Shown piece by piece: positions 25,426 through 33,971 of a DNA stretch of 64,000 nucleotides. Every line of letters begins with the position of its first letter. Within the stretch, counting starts at the first letter, position 1. The stretch comes from Phaeocystidibacter sp965659415 (GTDB taxonomy: Bacteria > Bacteroidota > Bacteroidia > Flavobacteriales > Schleiferiaceae): assembly GCA_965659415.1 (NCBI GenBank), contig CBFHVA010000002.1:124001-188000 (forward strand), in the 5' to 3' direction. Made by a program: the position numbers and the translations under genes. The notes beneath the pieces are model-generated. The model saw nothing but the letters and a program-made list of their open reading frames with translations. It did not search any database and was not told the DNA's origin.

Positions 25426-27006
25426 TTATCCTTCGTAGTTCGGAAGTACTTCCTTCGCAGCTGCCTCAATAGCTTTGCTCTCTGCGTCGGTCCACTTACC
25501 AGATGCCATTGCATTCAATGCATCAGCGTGCTTGCTCTCCATGTACTCGAGGAATGCAACCTCAAATTCACGTACCTTCTCAACAGGCACCTTGTTCAAC
25601 ATACCTTTAGTACCAAGGTAGATGATGGCCACCTGCTTCTCTACAGAAAGAGGAGAGTTCACCGCTTGCTTCAAGATCTCTACGTTACGGCGACCTTTGT
25701 TGATCACCGCCATGGTAGCCGCATCAAGGTCAGAACCAAACTTTGCAAAGGCCTCGAGCTCACGGAACTGCGCCTGGTCGAGTTTCAAGGTACCCGCGAC
25801 CTTCTTCATTGGCTTGATCTGTGCTGAACCACCCACACGTGATACAGAGATACCTACGTTAATTGCAGGACGCACGCCTGAGTTGAACAAGTCAGACTCC
25901 AAGAAGATCTGGCCATCCGTAATAGAAATTACGTTGGTTGGGATATACGCAGATACGTCACCCGCTTGTGTTTCGATGATTGGAAGTGCTGTCAATGAAC
26001 CACCTCCTTTAACCTGGCTCTTCAAAGACTCAGGTAGGTCGTTCATTTGAGAAGCGATGGTGTCGTCAGCAATCACCTTTGCAGCGCGCTCAAGAAGGCG
26101 GCTGTGAAGGTAGAATACGTCACCTGGGTAAGCTTCACGTCCTGGAGGACGACGAAGTAGAAGTGATACCTCACGGTAAGCAACGGCTTGCTTGGAAAGG
26201 TCATCATAAATAATCAAAGCTGGACGACCTGTATCGCGGAAGTACTCGCCAATCGCAGCACCTGCAAATGGAGCGTAGAACTGCATTGGAGCAGGGTCAG
26301 ATGCGTTTGCCGCCACAATAGTCGTGTAGGCCATCGCGCCCTTCTCTTCCAAGGTCTTAGCAATACCTGCTACAGTAGAACCTTTCTGACCTACGGCAAC
26401 GTAGATACAGTAAACTGGCTCTCCCTTATCGTAGAATTCCTTCTGGTTAAGGATGGTATCAATGGCAACGGTCGTTTTACCCGTCTGACGGTCACCGATA
26501 ATCAACTCACGCTGACCACGACCGATTGGAATCATAGCGTCAATTGACTTGATACCCGTTTGAAGTGGTTCATTCACCGGCTGACGGTAAATTACGCCTG
26601 GTGCTTTACGCTCCAAAGGCATCTGGAATTTTTCACCTTCCAAAGGACCTTTACCATCAATTGGGTTACCCAAGGTGTCGACTACACGTCCGAGCATTCC
26701 TTCACCTACATCGATAGAGGCGATTTTAGCCGTACGCTTAACGGTAGAACCTTCTTTAATTCCTTCAGCAGGACCGAGTAGTACGATACCTACGTTGTCC
26801 TCTTCGAGGTTTAGGATGATCCCTTCGAGTCCGTTTTCGAACTCAACAAGTTCACCAGCTTGTGCATTTTGAAGACCAAATGCACGGGCGATACCATCAC
26901 CTACTTGTAGGATGGTTCCAACTTCTTGCATTTCTGTTTCTGAAGTGAATCCAGAAAGCTGCTTACGAAGGATAGCTGAAATTTCAGCGGGCTTAACTTC
27001 TGCCAT
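25426..27006 (-). CDS. atpA: ATP synthase F1 subunit alpha
   Basis: 526 residues. It starts with the canonical VKPAEISAILRKQLSGF; the P-loop GDRQTGKTTVAID is near residues 170-182, the arginine-finger region VGGSAQIKPMKKV near 375, and the nucleotide-binding signature PAINVGISVSRVGGSAQ just before it. Alpha carries the non-catalytic nucleotide sites of the F1 head and contacts delta through its N-terminus. It lies between atpH and atpG with short spacers (30 and 49 bases). Highly conserved; no anomaly seen. Confidence 0.99.
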   Translation of the reverse strand: MAEVKPAEISAILRKQLSGFTSETEMQEVGTILQVGDGIARAFGLQNAQAGELVEFENGLEGIILNLEEDNVGIVLLGPAEGIKEGSTVKRTAKIASIDVGEGMLGRVVDTLGNPIDGKGPLEGEKFQMPLERKAPGVIYRQPVNEPLQTGIKSIDAMIPIGRGQRELIIGDRQTGKTTVAIDTILNQKEFYDKGEPVYCIYVAVGQKGSTVAGIAKTLEEKGAMAYTTIVAANASDPAPMQFYAPFAGAAIGEYFRDTGRPALIIYDDLSKQAVAYREVSLLLRRPPGREAYPGDVFYLHSRLLERAAKVIADDTIASQMNDLPESLKSQVKGGGSLTALPIIETQAGDVSAYIPTNVISITDGQIFLESDLFNSGVRPAINVGISVSRVGGSAQIKPMKKVAGTLKLDQAQFRELEAFAKFGSDLDAATMAVINKGRRNVEILKQAVNSPLSVEKQVAIIYLGTKGMLNKVPVEKVREFEVAFLEYMESKHADALNAMASGKWTDAESKAIEAAAKEVLPNYEG

Positions 27007-27036
27007 GATTGACTTACTTAAAATGTTCTGCGGGGA

Positions 27037-27594
27037 TTAGAAATCCGCCACGTACAGATTGTCTTTGTATTGTTGTTTTAACTCGTGCAACTGACCTGAA
27101 ATGGAAGTGTCAATTTGCTTATCGCCAACGCGAAGCACAAAACCTCCGATCAAACTTGCATCTACCTTTTCAACGAGTTCTACCTCGTTACCTGAAGCGC
27201 TTTTAACAAGCGCCTTAATTTTATCGCGTACTCCAGCGCTCAGGGCTACTGATGATGTAACCGTAGCTTGAGTGATTCCCTTTTCCTTGAGGAACATCGC
27301 GTGGAATGCCTTGATTACTTCCGCGGTAATGCCTTCGCGGCCGTGATCAACGAGTAACTTCAAGAACTTAATGGTAGTTTCAGAAAGTGCCTTCGAGAAA
27401 ATCTCCTTGAGGACATTCTCCTTTTGGAAAGGCTTGATAACCGGACTCGCCATTAAGTTGCGGAGATCGCGGCTTTCACGAATAGACGCACCCACTACAT
27501 CCAAGTCGGCCTGAACTCGGTCAAGCTGATTGAGCTCTTTCGACAGGTCGAGAAGGGCCTTGGCGTAACGATGTGCTGCTCTAGCGTTGCTCAT
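27037..27594 (-). CDS. atpH: ATP synthase F1 subunit delta
   Basis: 185 residues, usual for the peripheral-stalk subunit (OSCP homologue). The N-terminal helical domain has HRYAKALLDLSKELNQLDRV near residues 8-27; the C-terminal domain holds EVELVEKVDASLIGGFVLRV near 145-164, the conserved delta/OSCP signature, and ends in the usual LYVADF-like tail. It ties the b subunits to the top of F1. It is 10 bases downstream of atpF and 30 bases before atpA. Confidence 0.96.
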   Translation of the reverse strand: MSNARAAHRYAKALLDLSKELNQLDRVQADLDVVGASIRESRDLRNLMASPVIKPFQKENVLKEIFSKALSETTIKFLKLLVDHGREGITAEVIKAFHAMFLKEKGITQATVTSSVALSAGVRDKIKALVKSASGNEVELVEKVDASLIGGFVLRVGDKQIDTSISGQLHELKQQYKDNLYVADF

Positions 27595-27604
27595 GCGTTC
27601 CGGA

Positions 27605-28099
27605 TTAATTCAATTTTACGTCATCAACCATGCGCTCAACCATTTCGGTTTGGGCCTTCTGGTCTTTCAACTCTGCGCGAAGAACTTTTTCCGCCATTTC
27701 AATCGAAAGTGAAGCTACTTGATTCTTCAATTCCGTGATGGCTGCCATTTTCTCGTGCTCGATTTGCTCTTTTGCAGAAGCGATAATCTTGTCAGCTTCA
27801 GCAGTAGCGGCATCTTTAGCTTCTGAGATCGTATTCTCTTTCATAGTGCGCGCCTCCTTCAAAATGATGTCGCGCTCCTCACGAGCTTCTTTCAAGAGCT
27901 TCTCGTTGTCCGCTTGGAGATTCTCCATATCGGCACGCGCTTGCTCTGCGCTCTTCAATGCATTGTCGATTGCCTCTTCACGCTCCTTAACCGCGCCGAG
28001 GATCGGCTTCCATGCGAACTTGGCTAGTACAAAAACCAAGATGAAGAATACGAGGGAGGTCCAGAAAATCAGACCAATACCAGGAGTTACTAAATCCAT
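27605..28099 (-). CDS. atpF: ATP synthase Fo subunit b
   Basis: 164 residues: one N-terminal membrane helix (GIGLIFWTSLVFFILVFVLA, about 7-26), then a long charged coiled coil (AVKEREEAIDNALKSAEQAR onwards to about residue 150) that forms the peripheral stalk. The length is typical for a single b-type subunit; no b' gene is seen, so a homodimer is expected. A 10-bp-stem hairpin lies in the 100-base gap between atpE and this gene. Confidence 0.96.
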   Translation of the reverse strand: MDLVTPGIGLIFWTSLVFFILVFVLAKFAWKPILGAVKEREEAIDNALKSAEQARADMENLQADNEKLLKEAREERDIILKEARTMKENTISEAKDAATAEADKIIASAKEQIEHEKMAAITELKNQVASLSIEMAEKVLRAELKDQKAQTEMVERMVDDVKLN

Positions 28100-28137
28100 C
28101 TAAATTCTATTTAAAGTCGTTTGTCGTTGCTTTAGAA

Positions 28138-28175
28138 AATCAAGGTCCGCAGCCAACCGCTACGTGACCTTGATT
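28138..28175 (-). terminator. Internal hairpin between atpE and atpF (partial terminator or stabiliser)
   Basis: GACCTTGATT (28166-28175) and AATCAAGGTC (28138-28147) are perfect 10-bp complements with an 18-base loop that itself contains a small GC stem. On the operon strand the hairpin is followed by TTCTAAAG after a run of Ts at the stem edge, so it looks like a weak rho-independent terminator. Located after the c-subunit gene, it could raise atpE output relative to downstream genes. Confidence 0.55.
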
Positions 28176-28201
28176 ATTTCTTGATTCTTCTGAATGGTGA
28201 A

Positions 28202-28414
28202 TTATACACCAAGACCCAAAAGACCAACTACGATACCGAATAGACCAGCACCCTCGATAAGAGCGGCTGCGATAATCATAGCAGTCTGGATTTTACCAGA
28301 AGCTTCAGGCTGACGTGCAATCGCGTCCATAGCTTGGCCACCGATACGACCGATACCCAAACCTACTCCCAAAACTGCGAGACCGGCTCCGATTGCTGCA
28401 ATACTACCTACCAT
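28202..28414 (-). CDS. atpE: ATP synthase Fo subunit c
   Basis: 70 residues, two membrane helices joined by the polar loop ARQPEA. Helix 1 is glycine-rich (AIGAGLAVLGVGLGIGRIGG); helix 2 carries the ion-binding glutamate in AALIEGAGLFGIV (about residue 54). The residues after Glu are Gly-Ala rather than Ser-Thr/Ala-Tyr, so the Na+-binding pattern is absent and a proton-driven ring is expected. Its start is 37 bases after the atpB stop. Confidence 0.97.
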   Translation of the reverse strand: MVGSIAAIGAGLAVLGVGLGIGRIGGQAMDAIARQPEASGKIQTAMIIAAALIEGAGLFGIVVGLLGLGV

Positions 28415-28451
28415 AATTGAAATGGTTTAAAATGAATAAACAACGAAATTC

Positions 28452-29648
28452 TTAATGATGTCCATCGTCAACTGCCGCACCAATAAACAAGGCGGTAAGC
28501 AAGGTGAAGATGTATGCTTGTAGGGCGGCTACCAACAATTCCAAAACGCTAATGAAGAGCGTCAATGGAACGGAAAGGGCAGAAACCCAAACTGAATTCA
28601 AAATAAAGATCAAGCCCACGAGACTCAATACGAGAATGTGACCTGCAGTGATGTTCGCAAACAAACGAAGCATCAAGGCAAAAGGCTTGGTAAAGATACC
28701 TACAAACTCTACGATGGCGAGCAGCGGACGAACCGCATAAGGAACGCCTGGCATCCAAAAAATGTGTCCCCAATAATGCTTGTTGCCATTGATGTTTACC
28801 ACCACAAATGCAAAAACGGCGAGGACCATGGTTACGGCAATGTTACCCGTAACGTTCGGTGAACCCAAGATTGGAATCAAACCAATCAAGTTGTTCAACC
28901 AAATAAAGAAGAAGATGGTCAATAAGAACGGCACAAAACGAGCGTAGTGCTTACCGCCGATGTTCTCTTTGGCAATATCATCGCGAACAAACACAATCAA
29001 TGGCTCCATAAAAGAAGCGATTCCCTTAGGCGCAACCGAGCCGTTCTTCTTGTAGAACCGAGCCGTTGATCCAAAAATGAGAATGATGAGCAATGCTACA
29101 ACGAGCATGAAGAACACGTTCTTCGTAATGGAAACGTCAAGCGGCATTGCGTTGGTCGGATGACCATCGTGCTCTTCGTAAAAACCACCGTGTGCATTTG
29201 CCTCTTCAGAAGCGTGGTAAATTTTGCCGTGTACGTTGATGAAACGCTGACCACCAACTTCAACCACGTGGTGACCTGTTTCATCGTGATGAAATGCGCT
29301 GGACATGAACATGACCAGACCGTTGTCTGTCCATAAAATTACCGGAAGCGGAAGGCTCACTGAGTGCTCCTCTCCTCTCTCGTCTACGTAGTCGTAGAAG
29401 TGAACCGAGTGGGCATCTGCAATGTGGTGCATGATCATCTCATTTACATTGAAAGCCTCCTCCTCGTGAGAGGCCTCCTCGCCATGACCATGAGTTTCAA
29501 CTTCATGGTGATCTGCGTGCATCACCGCGTGGGCAGTGTCTTCTCCTGTTGTCGCTTCGTGCTCGCCGTGCGAACCCTCTGCGAAACTCGCGTTCCCGCA
29601 ACCGAGAAAGGCAAGTGTAAGTGTCAGTAAAACAGACTTTTGTTGCAT
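28452..29648 (-). CDS. atpB: ATP synthase Fo subunit a with a His/Glu-rich N-terminal extension
   Basis: 398 residues, longer than the roughly 270-residue E. coli protein. The extra part is at the N-terminus: a signal-like segment (1-23, LLTLTLAFLGCGNASFA) and about 140 mostly acidic and histidine-rich residues (around 23 histidines, e.g. HADHHEVETHGHGEE) predicted to be periplasmic. From about residue 180 the channel core follows, with TARFYKKNG, FANITAGHI and the essential stator arginine in LMLRLFANI. Bacteroidota a subunits often have such a preceding segment. A TACATTTG -7-like box lies about 50 bases upstream, so the operon may have a second promoter here. Confidence 0.96.
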   Translation of the reverse strand: MQQKSVLLTLTLAFLGCGNASFAEGSHGEHEATTGEDTAHAVMHADHHEVETHGHGEEASHEEEAFNVNEMIMHHIADAHSVHFYDYVDERGEEHSVSLPLPVILWTDNGLVMFMSSAFHHDETGHHVVEVGGQRFINVHGKIYHASEEANAHGGFYEEHDGHPTNAMPLDVSITKNVFFMLVVALLIILIFGSTARFYKKNGSVAPKGIASFMEPLIVFVRDDIAKENIGGKHYARFVPFLLTIFFFIWLNNLIGLIPILGSPNVTGNIAVTMVLAVFAFVVVNINGNKHYWGHIFWMPGVPYAVRPLLAIVEFVGIFTKPFALMLRLFANITAGHILVLSLVGLIFILNSVWVSALSVPLTLFISVLELLVAALQAYIFTLLTALFIGAAVDDGHH

Positions 29649-30251
29649 GTCTTGTATGCTCTCTATGATGTCCTTGTAGGGGCGCTCAAAAATCGGTGCA
29701 AATGTAGATATAAATCTCAGAAGAGAAAGGTTATGAACAATGATTTTTTTGGTGTTGATAACTCAATGACTGAGCCTTTGCTGGAAACGAGATGCAGGTG
29801 ATAGATTCTGGCAAGGGAATTCTCCCTATTTGATCGTTTATGAGAGGGTGGCACAGTACCGCTTTGGGCGACTCTTAAAATTGCTTTTGGGATTATGGCT
29901 GTGCGGCTTGGGGGTTTATGCCCGGGGCCGGTTCCCTCGACCCCGCTCTGAAGTTCGATAATACATTAATCATTTCTCGTTTCTCAAAACACGCTTCCAA
30001 GATCTATTCAAAAGAAAGTTCTGAAGCGCATGTAAACGTTTACTTTCCGATGTAGGTGATAGGAAATATGGAACTTGTAACTGGGGCAGCGGGAGCCAGC
30101 CCCGGGCGCCCGTGCCTCGACATCTCATCTCCACTCCAAGCCTGTAGATTCCGGCACTTCGATTCTGGTTCGGCACTTAAATACAAGCGCACTAAATGAC
30201 CAGAGATGGTCATAGGCCTTAGGCAACAAGTACAAGCAAATGGTATGGGTC
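29649..30251. other. 603-bp non-coding interruption of the atp operon with inverted GC-rich repeats
   Basis: No convincing gene: the longest frame (29970-30176 minus, 68 codons) is Arg/Pro/Gly-rich and resembles nothing known. Two GC-rich patches in an otherwise AT-leaning region, 29920-29944 and 30083-30107, are inverted copies (20 of 25 bases agree), with AAGTTC-ATA also shared just inside them. ATGACCA/TGGTCAT form a small 7-bp hairpin near 30197-30214. The minus-strand -7-like TACATTTG at 29700-29707 fits an atpB promoter. The region may be a decayed small mobile element. Confidence 0.55.
29700..29707 (-). promoter_or_regulatory. Candidate -7 box upstream of atpB
   Basis: TACATTTG on the minus strand matches the Bacteroidota -7 consensus TAnnTTTG and lies 51 bases before the atpB ATG. 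No clear TTG -33 element is seen at the right spacing, so this is weak on sequence alone; the 600-bp gap to the upstream genes makes a promoter here likely. Confidence 0.4.
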
Positions 30252-30620
30252 CTACTGACTTCGAAGAAGCTTAAACACCCAATACAATTCCACGATCAGA
30301 AATACGAAGTATGGAATGATGAAGTGAACAACGAATAGTCGCCCTTCTGGACCGCCTCCCAAAACAAATGGAATGATGAAGCTAAGAGCCACAAGCATCT
30401 TGATGGTGCTACCAACTAGAAAGGCCAGACCCGCCTTGTTCGGACTTTTTCGCTTGATATTATCAATGAGCAGGTAAAGCCCTGTGGTCAGTAACGAAAG
30501 CAAGAGATAGGTCCACAGAAAAGTATAGGTCATATCGTTTTCTGACGAAATGATCCAACCATGAAAAGCCACCCCGAAGATGGCCATTGCAAGGGTGTAA
30601 ATGATTGCCTTTTTTAACAC
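30252..30620 (-). CDS. Four-helix membrane protein of the atp cluster (DUF6168-like)
   Basis: 122 residues with four predicted membrane helices (about 5-22, 32-52, 65-86 and 98-116) and a basic loop IKRKSPNKAG. It sits between atpZ and atpB, where other Flavobacteriia carry a small uncharacterised membrane protein; the place and topology resemble AtpI, the assembly helper for the c-ring, but direct sequence similarity is not evident to me. It starts 12 bases after atpZ. A role in ATP synthase assembly is inferred from position only. Confidence 0.75.
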   Translation of the reverse strand: MLKKAIIYTLAMAIFGVAFHGWIISSENDMTYTFLWTYLLLSLLTTGLYLLIDNIKRKSPNKAGLAFLVGSTIKMLVALSFIIPFVLGGGPEGRLFVVHFIIPYFVFLIVELYWVFKLLRSQ

Positions 30621-30632
30621 GGGTAGGTAGAG

Positions 30633-30869
30633 TTAAGAGTCTTTATTAATGTTCTTCACCTCCTTGAACACGATATACATTCCGGCAAAAACACCCAACA
30701 AACTCAAGATAACGGTAAGGGTAGGTTTGATATTCCAGAGCTCGTCCAACTTCACTCCGGCATACACAAAAAGAGCAATGGTCACACCCATTTGTATGCC
30801 CATGCTGCTAAATCGCAAATAGGGATTAAGCGGTTTCTTGGGATCTTGTTTCAAGGTCTTCTGTTTCAC
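30633..30869 (-). CDS. atpZ: AtpZ/AtpI family protein
   Basis: 78 residues: a basic N-terminus (KQKTLKQDPKKPLNPYLRFS), then two membrane helices (about 24-41 and 53-70) separated by DELWNIKPT, matching the AtpZ/AtpI (PF09527) pattern YxGxxxDxxxxxxP...G. These proteins accompany atp operons and are linked to c-ring assembly or Mg2+ supply. The start overlaps the bactofilin 3' end by 44 bases. The ATG at 30869 is preferred because homologues have the same polar N-terminal stretch. Confidence 0.85.
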   Translation of the reverse strand: MKQKTLKQDPKKPLNPYLRFSSMGIQMGVTIALFVYAGVKLDELWNIKPTLTVILSLLGVFAGMYIVFKEVKNINKDS

Positions 30870-31236
30870 GCTTAATTTCGCGAACTACTGCTCCCATGTT
30901 GCAAGTCCCACTGAGTTGCGCGCCTGGTTCAACCGAAAGTTTTCCGGTAGTCACATCGCCTTCCACCACTGCAGTTTCCAAAAGCTGAAGAAGCTCTTTC
31001 ACTTCTGCCTTGCCTTTCAGTAAGCCTTGGATGCTCGCGTTGCCACAAACCACTTCGCCTTCTACTTTGCCCTTTTCGCCAATAACCAACTTGCCAGCCA
31101 CGTTCACATTTCCCTTTACTAATCCGTCAATTCGGATGTCGCCTTTGGACCGAACGTCGCCTTCAATCTCAGTTCCCAAAAGGATACGGTTGCTCGCCTG
31201 TGCTTGCTCTGGGTATTTCTTTGCTGATGTAATCAT
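30826..31236 (-). CDS. Bactofilin family cytoskeletal protein
   Basis: 136 residues. The central beta-helix (about 18-110) shows the repeated G-x-I/V pattern: LLGTEIEGDVRSKGDIRIDG, LVKGNVNVAGKLVIGEKG, KVEGEVVCGNASIQGLLKG; disordered tails flank it. Bactofilins polymerise without nucleotide and scaffold envelope or cell-shape machinery. It overlaps porW by 4 bases and atpZ by 44, forming the conserved porW-bactofilin-atpZ order of Bacteroidota. An M23 peptidase gene, often a bactofilin partner, begins across the divergent promoter at 33.97 kb. Confidence 0.92.
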   Translation of the reverse strand: MITSAKKYPEQAQASNRILLGTEIEGDVRSKGDIRIDGLVKGNVNVAGKLVIGEKGKVEGEVVCGNASIQGLLKGKAEVKELLQLLETAVVEGDVTTGKLSVEPGAQLSGTCNMGAVVREIKRETEDLETRSQETA

Positions 31237-33842
31237 CTCGATACTATTTGATCGTAAAAATTCATATATACCTCTACATTCTTCTCTCGGTAGAAGGTTT
31301 GATAATTCGCGTCGCTGATTGCAAATATCCGCATAATCTCGTTACTGAACACGCCAGAGAAAGGCGCATGTTGCTGAATGCGTTGCACATACTGTACTGC
31401 ATCCGCCTGTTCAATGAACCCACTAATCACAACGAGCTGCCTCTCGCGATCGAGGAAAATATTCTGTTGCTGCAGGTTTTGGAATCGATTAAAGTTCTGG
31501 TTGTAATCACTTACGATGTTGCGGATTGCATTCATATCGCCTTGTCCGTTAGGAACAACAATCAACACTCGGTGTGGTGTTTTAGGGTCAACCGTGTAAG
31601 GTGACTCAGGCATTTCCGACGCCGCTCCCGTATTTCCAACATACAACAATAGCTCATTGGCTCGCTCTGCTTCCAGTGTGCCTTGATAATTTGCCACCAC
31701 GTGATTCAGCTGCTGCTCATAAGCTCCGGGGCCTTCCGTTTTCGCCAATATCAACGCATATATTAAATCGAATTTAGCGCCCAGCGGACCGCTACCGTGT
31801 TCACGCAATCCGGATTCTGCCTCCTGCTTTGCCGAACGATAATTCTTAGCGGCATACGCATCATAACAACGTTCATAGCCCGCCAGCGCCTCTTTATTGG
31901 CATTCTCCTCCTCGGGAAGTGTCCCGTCGAGCTGATTCGCAAAACGGCTAGACGGATATTGGTTCTTTAAGCGAGTGGCAATTTCTTGGGCCTTTTGACT
32001 CTCTCCCTTTTCTTCAAAAAGCAGATAAAGTGCATAGAGCGACATAGAGGAGTACTTTCCGTCCGGATATCTTCTCAACAGCGTCTCGTACGTTTTTATA
32101 GCCTCTTCGATATCCTGAATTTCCTCTCGATAAATGCCCGCCATTCGGATATACGCATCTTGATTTTCACTGTGCATTCCGGCCTTCGTAGCAGAATCTT
32201 TCGGGATTTGCGCCAGGTAAGCGTCAATATTGTATCTGGATTCGCCTGTTGGGCCTGAATCGGCATTTTCACTGCCTTCTTCCCCTTCGTTCTCGGCGAA
32301 GGTTTCTTCCTCTCCGCCACCTCCTATCGGATTGGTGCTCAGTGAACGCCGCCAATTGTCGGCTAACTCGCGCCGACCCCAGGTTTGCGAGAACTCGCTT
32401 ATGCCTCGTGAACGCGTTGTTTCGTTGTAAAAATACCACGTCCCGCCTGAAAGTCCGGCTTGTGGCCCTCCTCCAAAAGCTTGTGATTCGGCGGCAAGTT
32501 GTCGATTCAGCTCACGATTTCTTGCCAACTCGGCCTCTCGCTCTTCTTGCTCCTTTACATTCGCTATGTATTCCTCAAAAACCCTTCTTTGATTCGATGG
32601 GCTCATGTTAGATAGGCGCATCAAGCTGTCGTTCAGTTCAATGATCTGAATTTGCTTAACCAGGTCGTTCAAACTGCTTCTGAAGCGCTCTACATCCGCA
32701 AATCGCAAATGTTCCCTTGGCAAAGTCTGGTAACTCGAATCGTAGTACGCTTGCGACTTCACATACGATTTGAATTCAAAATTGATCTCTGCCAAGAGTA
32801 AGTACGATAGCCCTTTCTGCTCTTGATTGGCCGTGCTATATCGAACTGATCGTCTTAGACTTTCTTCAGCGAGTGGATAATTTTGGTCTTCAATGGCCAA
32901 CAAGGCCTTTACGTAGAGGATTCTATCACGGTATTCTTCGTTCTTTTCATCCTCCACTAAGCCCTCCAAATCCTCATAAACCTCAATGACGTTCCCTTGG
33001 TACACATCGAAGTTCAATGCGCGCTGCAATTGAGCATTCAAGAACATCTCATAATTTGATGGATGTGCCTTCACGACTTTTGCAAAAACCTCGCTCGCTT
33101 CAAAACGCAGTTCTTGTTGTTCGTATATCTGGCCCAAAATGTATTGCCAACGAATGCGTTCTGTGCGGCTTGGTCCGGCTTCAATCGCCTTTTTCAACAA
33201 TTCTGAAGCCTCGAGCCAATTTCCTTTTGACACCTCCAATTCGGCCATCGAGGCCATTACATGGGGTTCAAGTCGACTACTCAAATCACGATTATTGTAC
33301 ACTTCGTCGAAATGAGCTCTTGCCGCATACTCATTACCAATTCGCGTATTCGTTCTACCCGCCCACATGCGTGCCTCTAGGACCTGATCGGATTTCGGAT
33401 ATCGCTGAATGACGTACATAAAGCCCTCCAATGCCTTGAAGTAATCTTGCTTCATGAAGTTCGCCTTGGCCAAAAGTAAATAAGCATCAATGATGTACGG
33501 GTTCTTTTGCTGACCCCCGATAGGCATACTGTGCTCTCTGATGGTCTTCACAGATTTCTCAATCGCCCGATCCATCTGTGGAACAACCGATTGGGCCTGT
33601 TCAGCCGTGCCGTATGGGTATATGGCCAACACCTCATCGTACCGGTCAACATGGCCATTAATGAGCGTATTATATCCTTGTTGATAGGATTGCTCCCCGT
33701 TAAACAAGATGTTGAACTTGGAAGTAGTCCGGTGGTAGGTTCGGCTAAAAAAATTATCCTTCGTCCTGCTACATGACAACGTGGCCAGGAGCAAAACGAA
33801 AATTCCCGTTCGGATTAATATGTGATTTAAGCGAAGCTTCAC
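31233..33842 (-). CDS. porW: PorW/SprE-type TPR lipoprotein of the type IX secretion system
   Basis: 869 residues from a GTG start. A lipoprotein signal ends at LLLATLSC (Cys24 or so), then SRTKDNFFSRTYHRTTSKFN, the conserved start of PorW/SprE. Tetratricopeptide repeats fill about residues 60-400 and 560-700 (e.g. AYLLLAKANFMKQDYFKALE, AIKTYETLLRRYPDGKYSS), with a low-complexity acidic/glycine linker near 500-540. The C-terminus (RVLIVVPNGQGDMNAIRNIV) has an SPOR-like look. PorW is needed for T9SS function and gliding in characterised species, so it fits with the C-terminal secretion signal on the 3759-residue adhesin. Confidence 0.9.
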   Translation of the reverse strand: MKLRLNHILIRTGIFVLLLATLSCSRTKDNFFSRTYHRTTSKFNILFNGEQSYQQGYNTLINGHVDRYDEVLAIYPYGTAEQAQSVVPQMDRAIEKSVKTIREHSMPIGGQQKNPYIIDAYLLLAKANFMKQDYFKALEGFMYVIQRYPKSDQVLEARMWAGRTNTRIGNEYAARAHFDEVYNNRDLSSRLEPHVMASMAELEVSKGNWLEASELLKKAIEAGPSRTERIRWQYILGQIYEQQELRFEASEVFAKVVKAHPSNYEMFLNAQLQRALNFDVYQGNVIEVYEDLEGLVEDEKNEEYRDRILYVKALLAIEDQNYPLAEESLRRSVRYSTANQEQKGLSYLLLAEINFEFKSYVKSQAYYDSSYQTLPREHLRFADVERFRSSLNDLVKQIQIIELNDSLMRLSNMSPSNQRRVFEEYIANVKEQEEREAELARNRELNRQLAAESQAFGGGPQAGLSGGTWYFYNETTRSRGISEFSQTWGRRELADNWRRSLSTNPIGGGGEEETFAENEGEEGSENADSGPTGESRYNIDAYLAQIPKDSATKAGMHSENQDAYIRMAGIYREEIQDIEEAIKTYETLLRRYPDGKYSSMSLYALYLLFEEKGESQKAQEIATRLKNQYPSSRFANQLDGTLPEEENANKEALAGYERCYDAYAAKNYRSAKQEAESGLREHGSGPLGAKFDLIYALILAKTEGPGAYEQQLNHVVANYQGTLEAERANELLLYVGNTGAASEMPESPYTVDPKTPHRVLIVVPNGQGDMNAIRNIVSDYNQNFNRFQNLQQQNIFLDRERQLVVISGFIEQADAVQYVQRIQQHAPFSGVFSNEIMRIFAISDANYQTFYREKNVEVYMNFYDQIVSR

Positions 33843-33971
33843 GGTGTGAACAACATCAAAAGCGCAAAATTATTTTAATTATTCGGAGAGATGGGCTCTT
33901 TCCTCGTAGATTTCGTCGGATTGGGTGAAAGGGATTACGATATTTGCTTCATTGGAGCCTAATAAATTGGA

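Noticed and set aside
29264..29276. Other CACGTG sites (also near 31700 and 34617) as parS
   Set aside because: They lack the GTTnCACGTGnAAC flanks required for ParB recognition.
28452..29648. AtpB as a lipoprotein because of the FLGC stretch
   Set aside because: The -3 residue is Phe rather than Leu/Val/Ile and the segment continues into ASFA-like signal peptidase I context, so ordinary cleavage is more likely.
29970..30176. 68-codon frame between atpZ-like genes and atpB
   Set aside because: It falls across a GC-rich inverted repeat, has no recognisable motif and no homologue that I know of.
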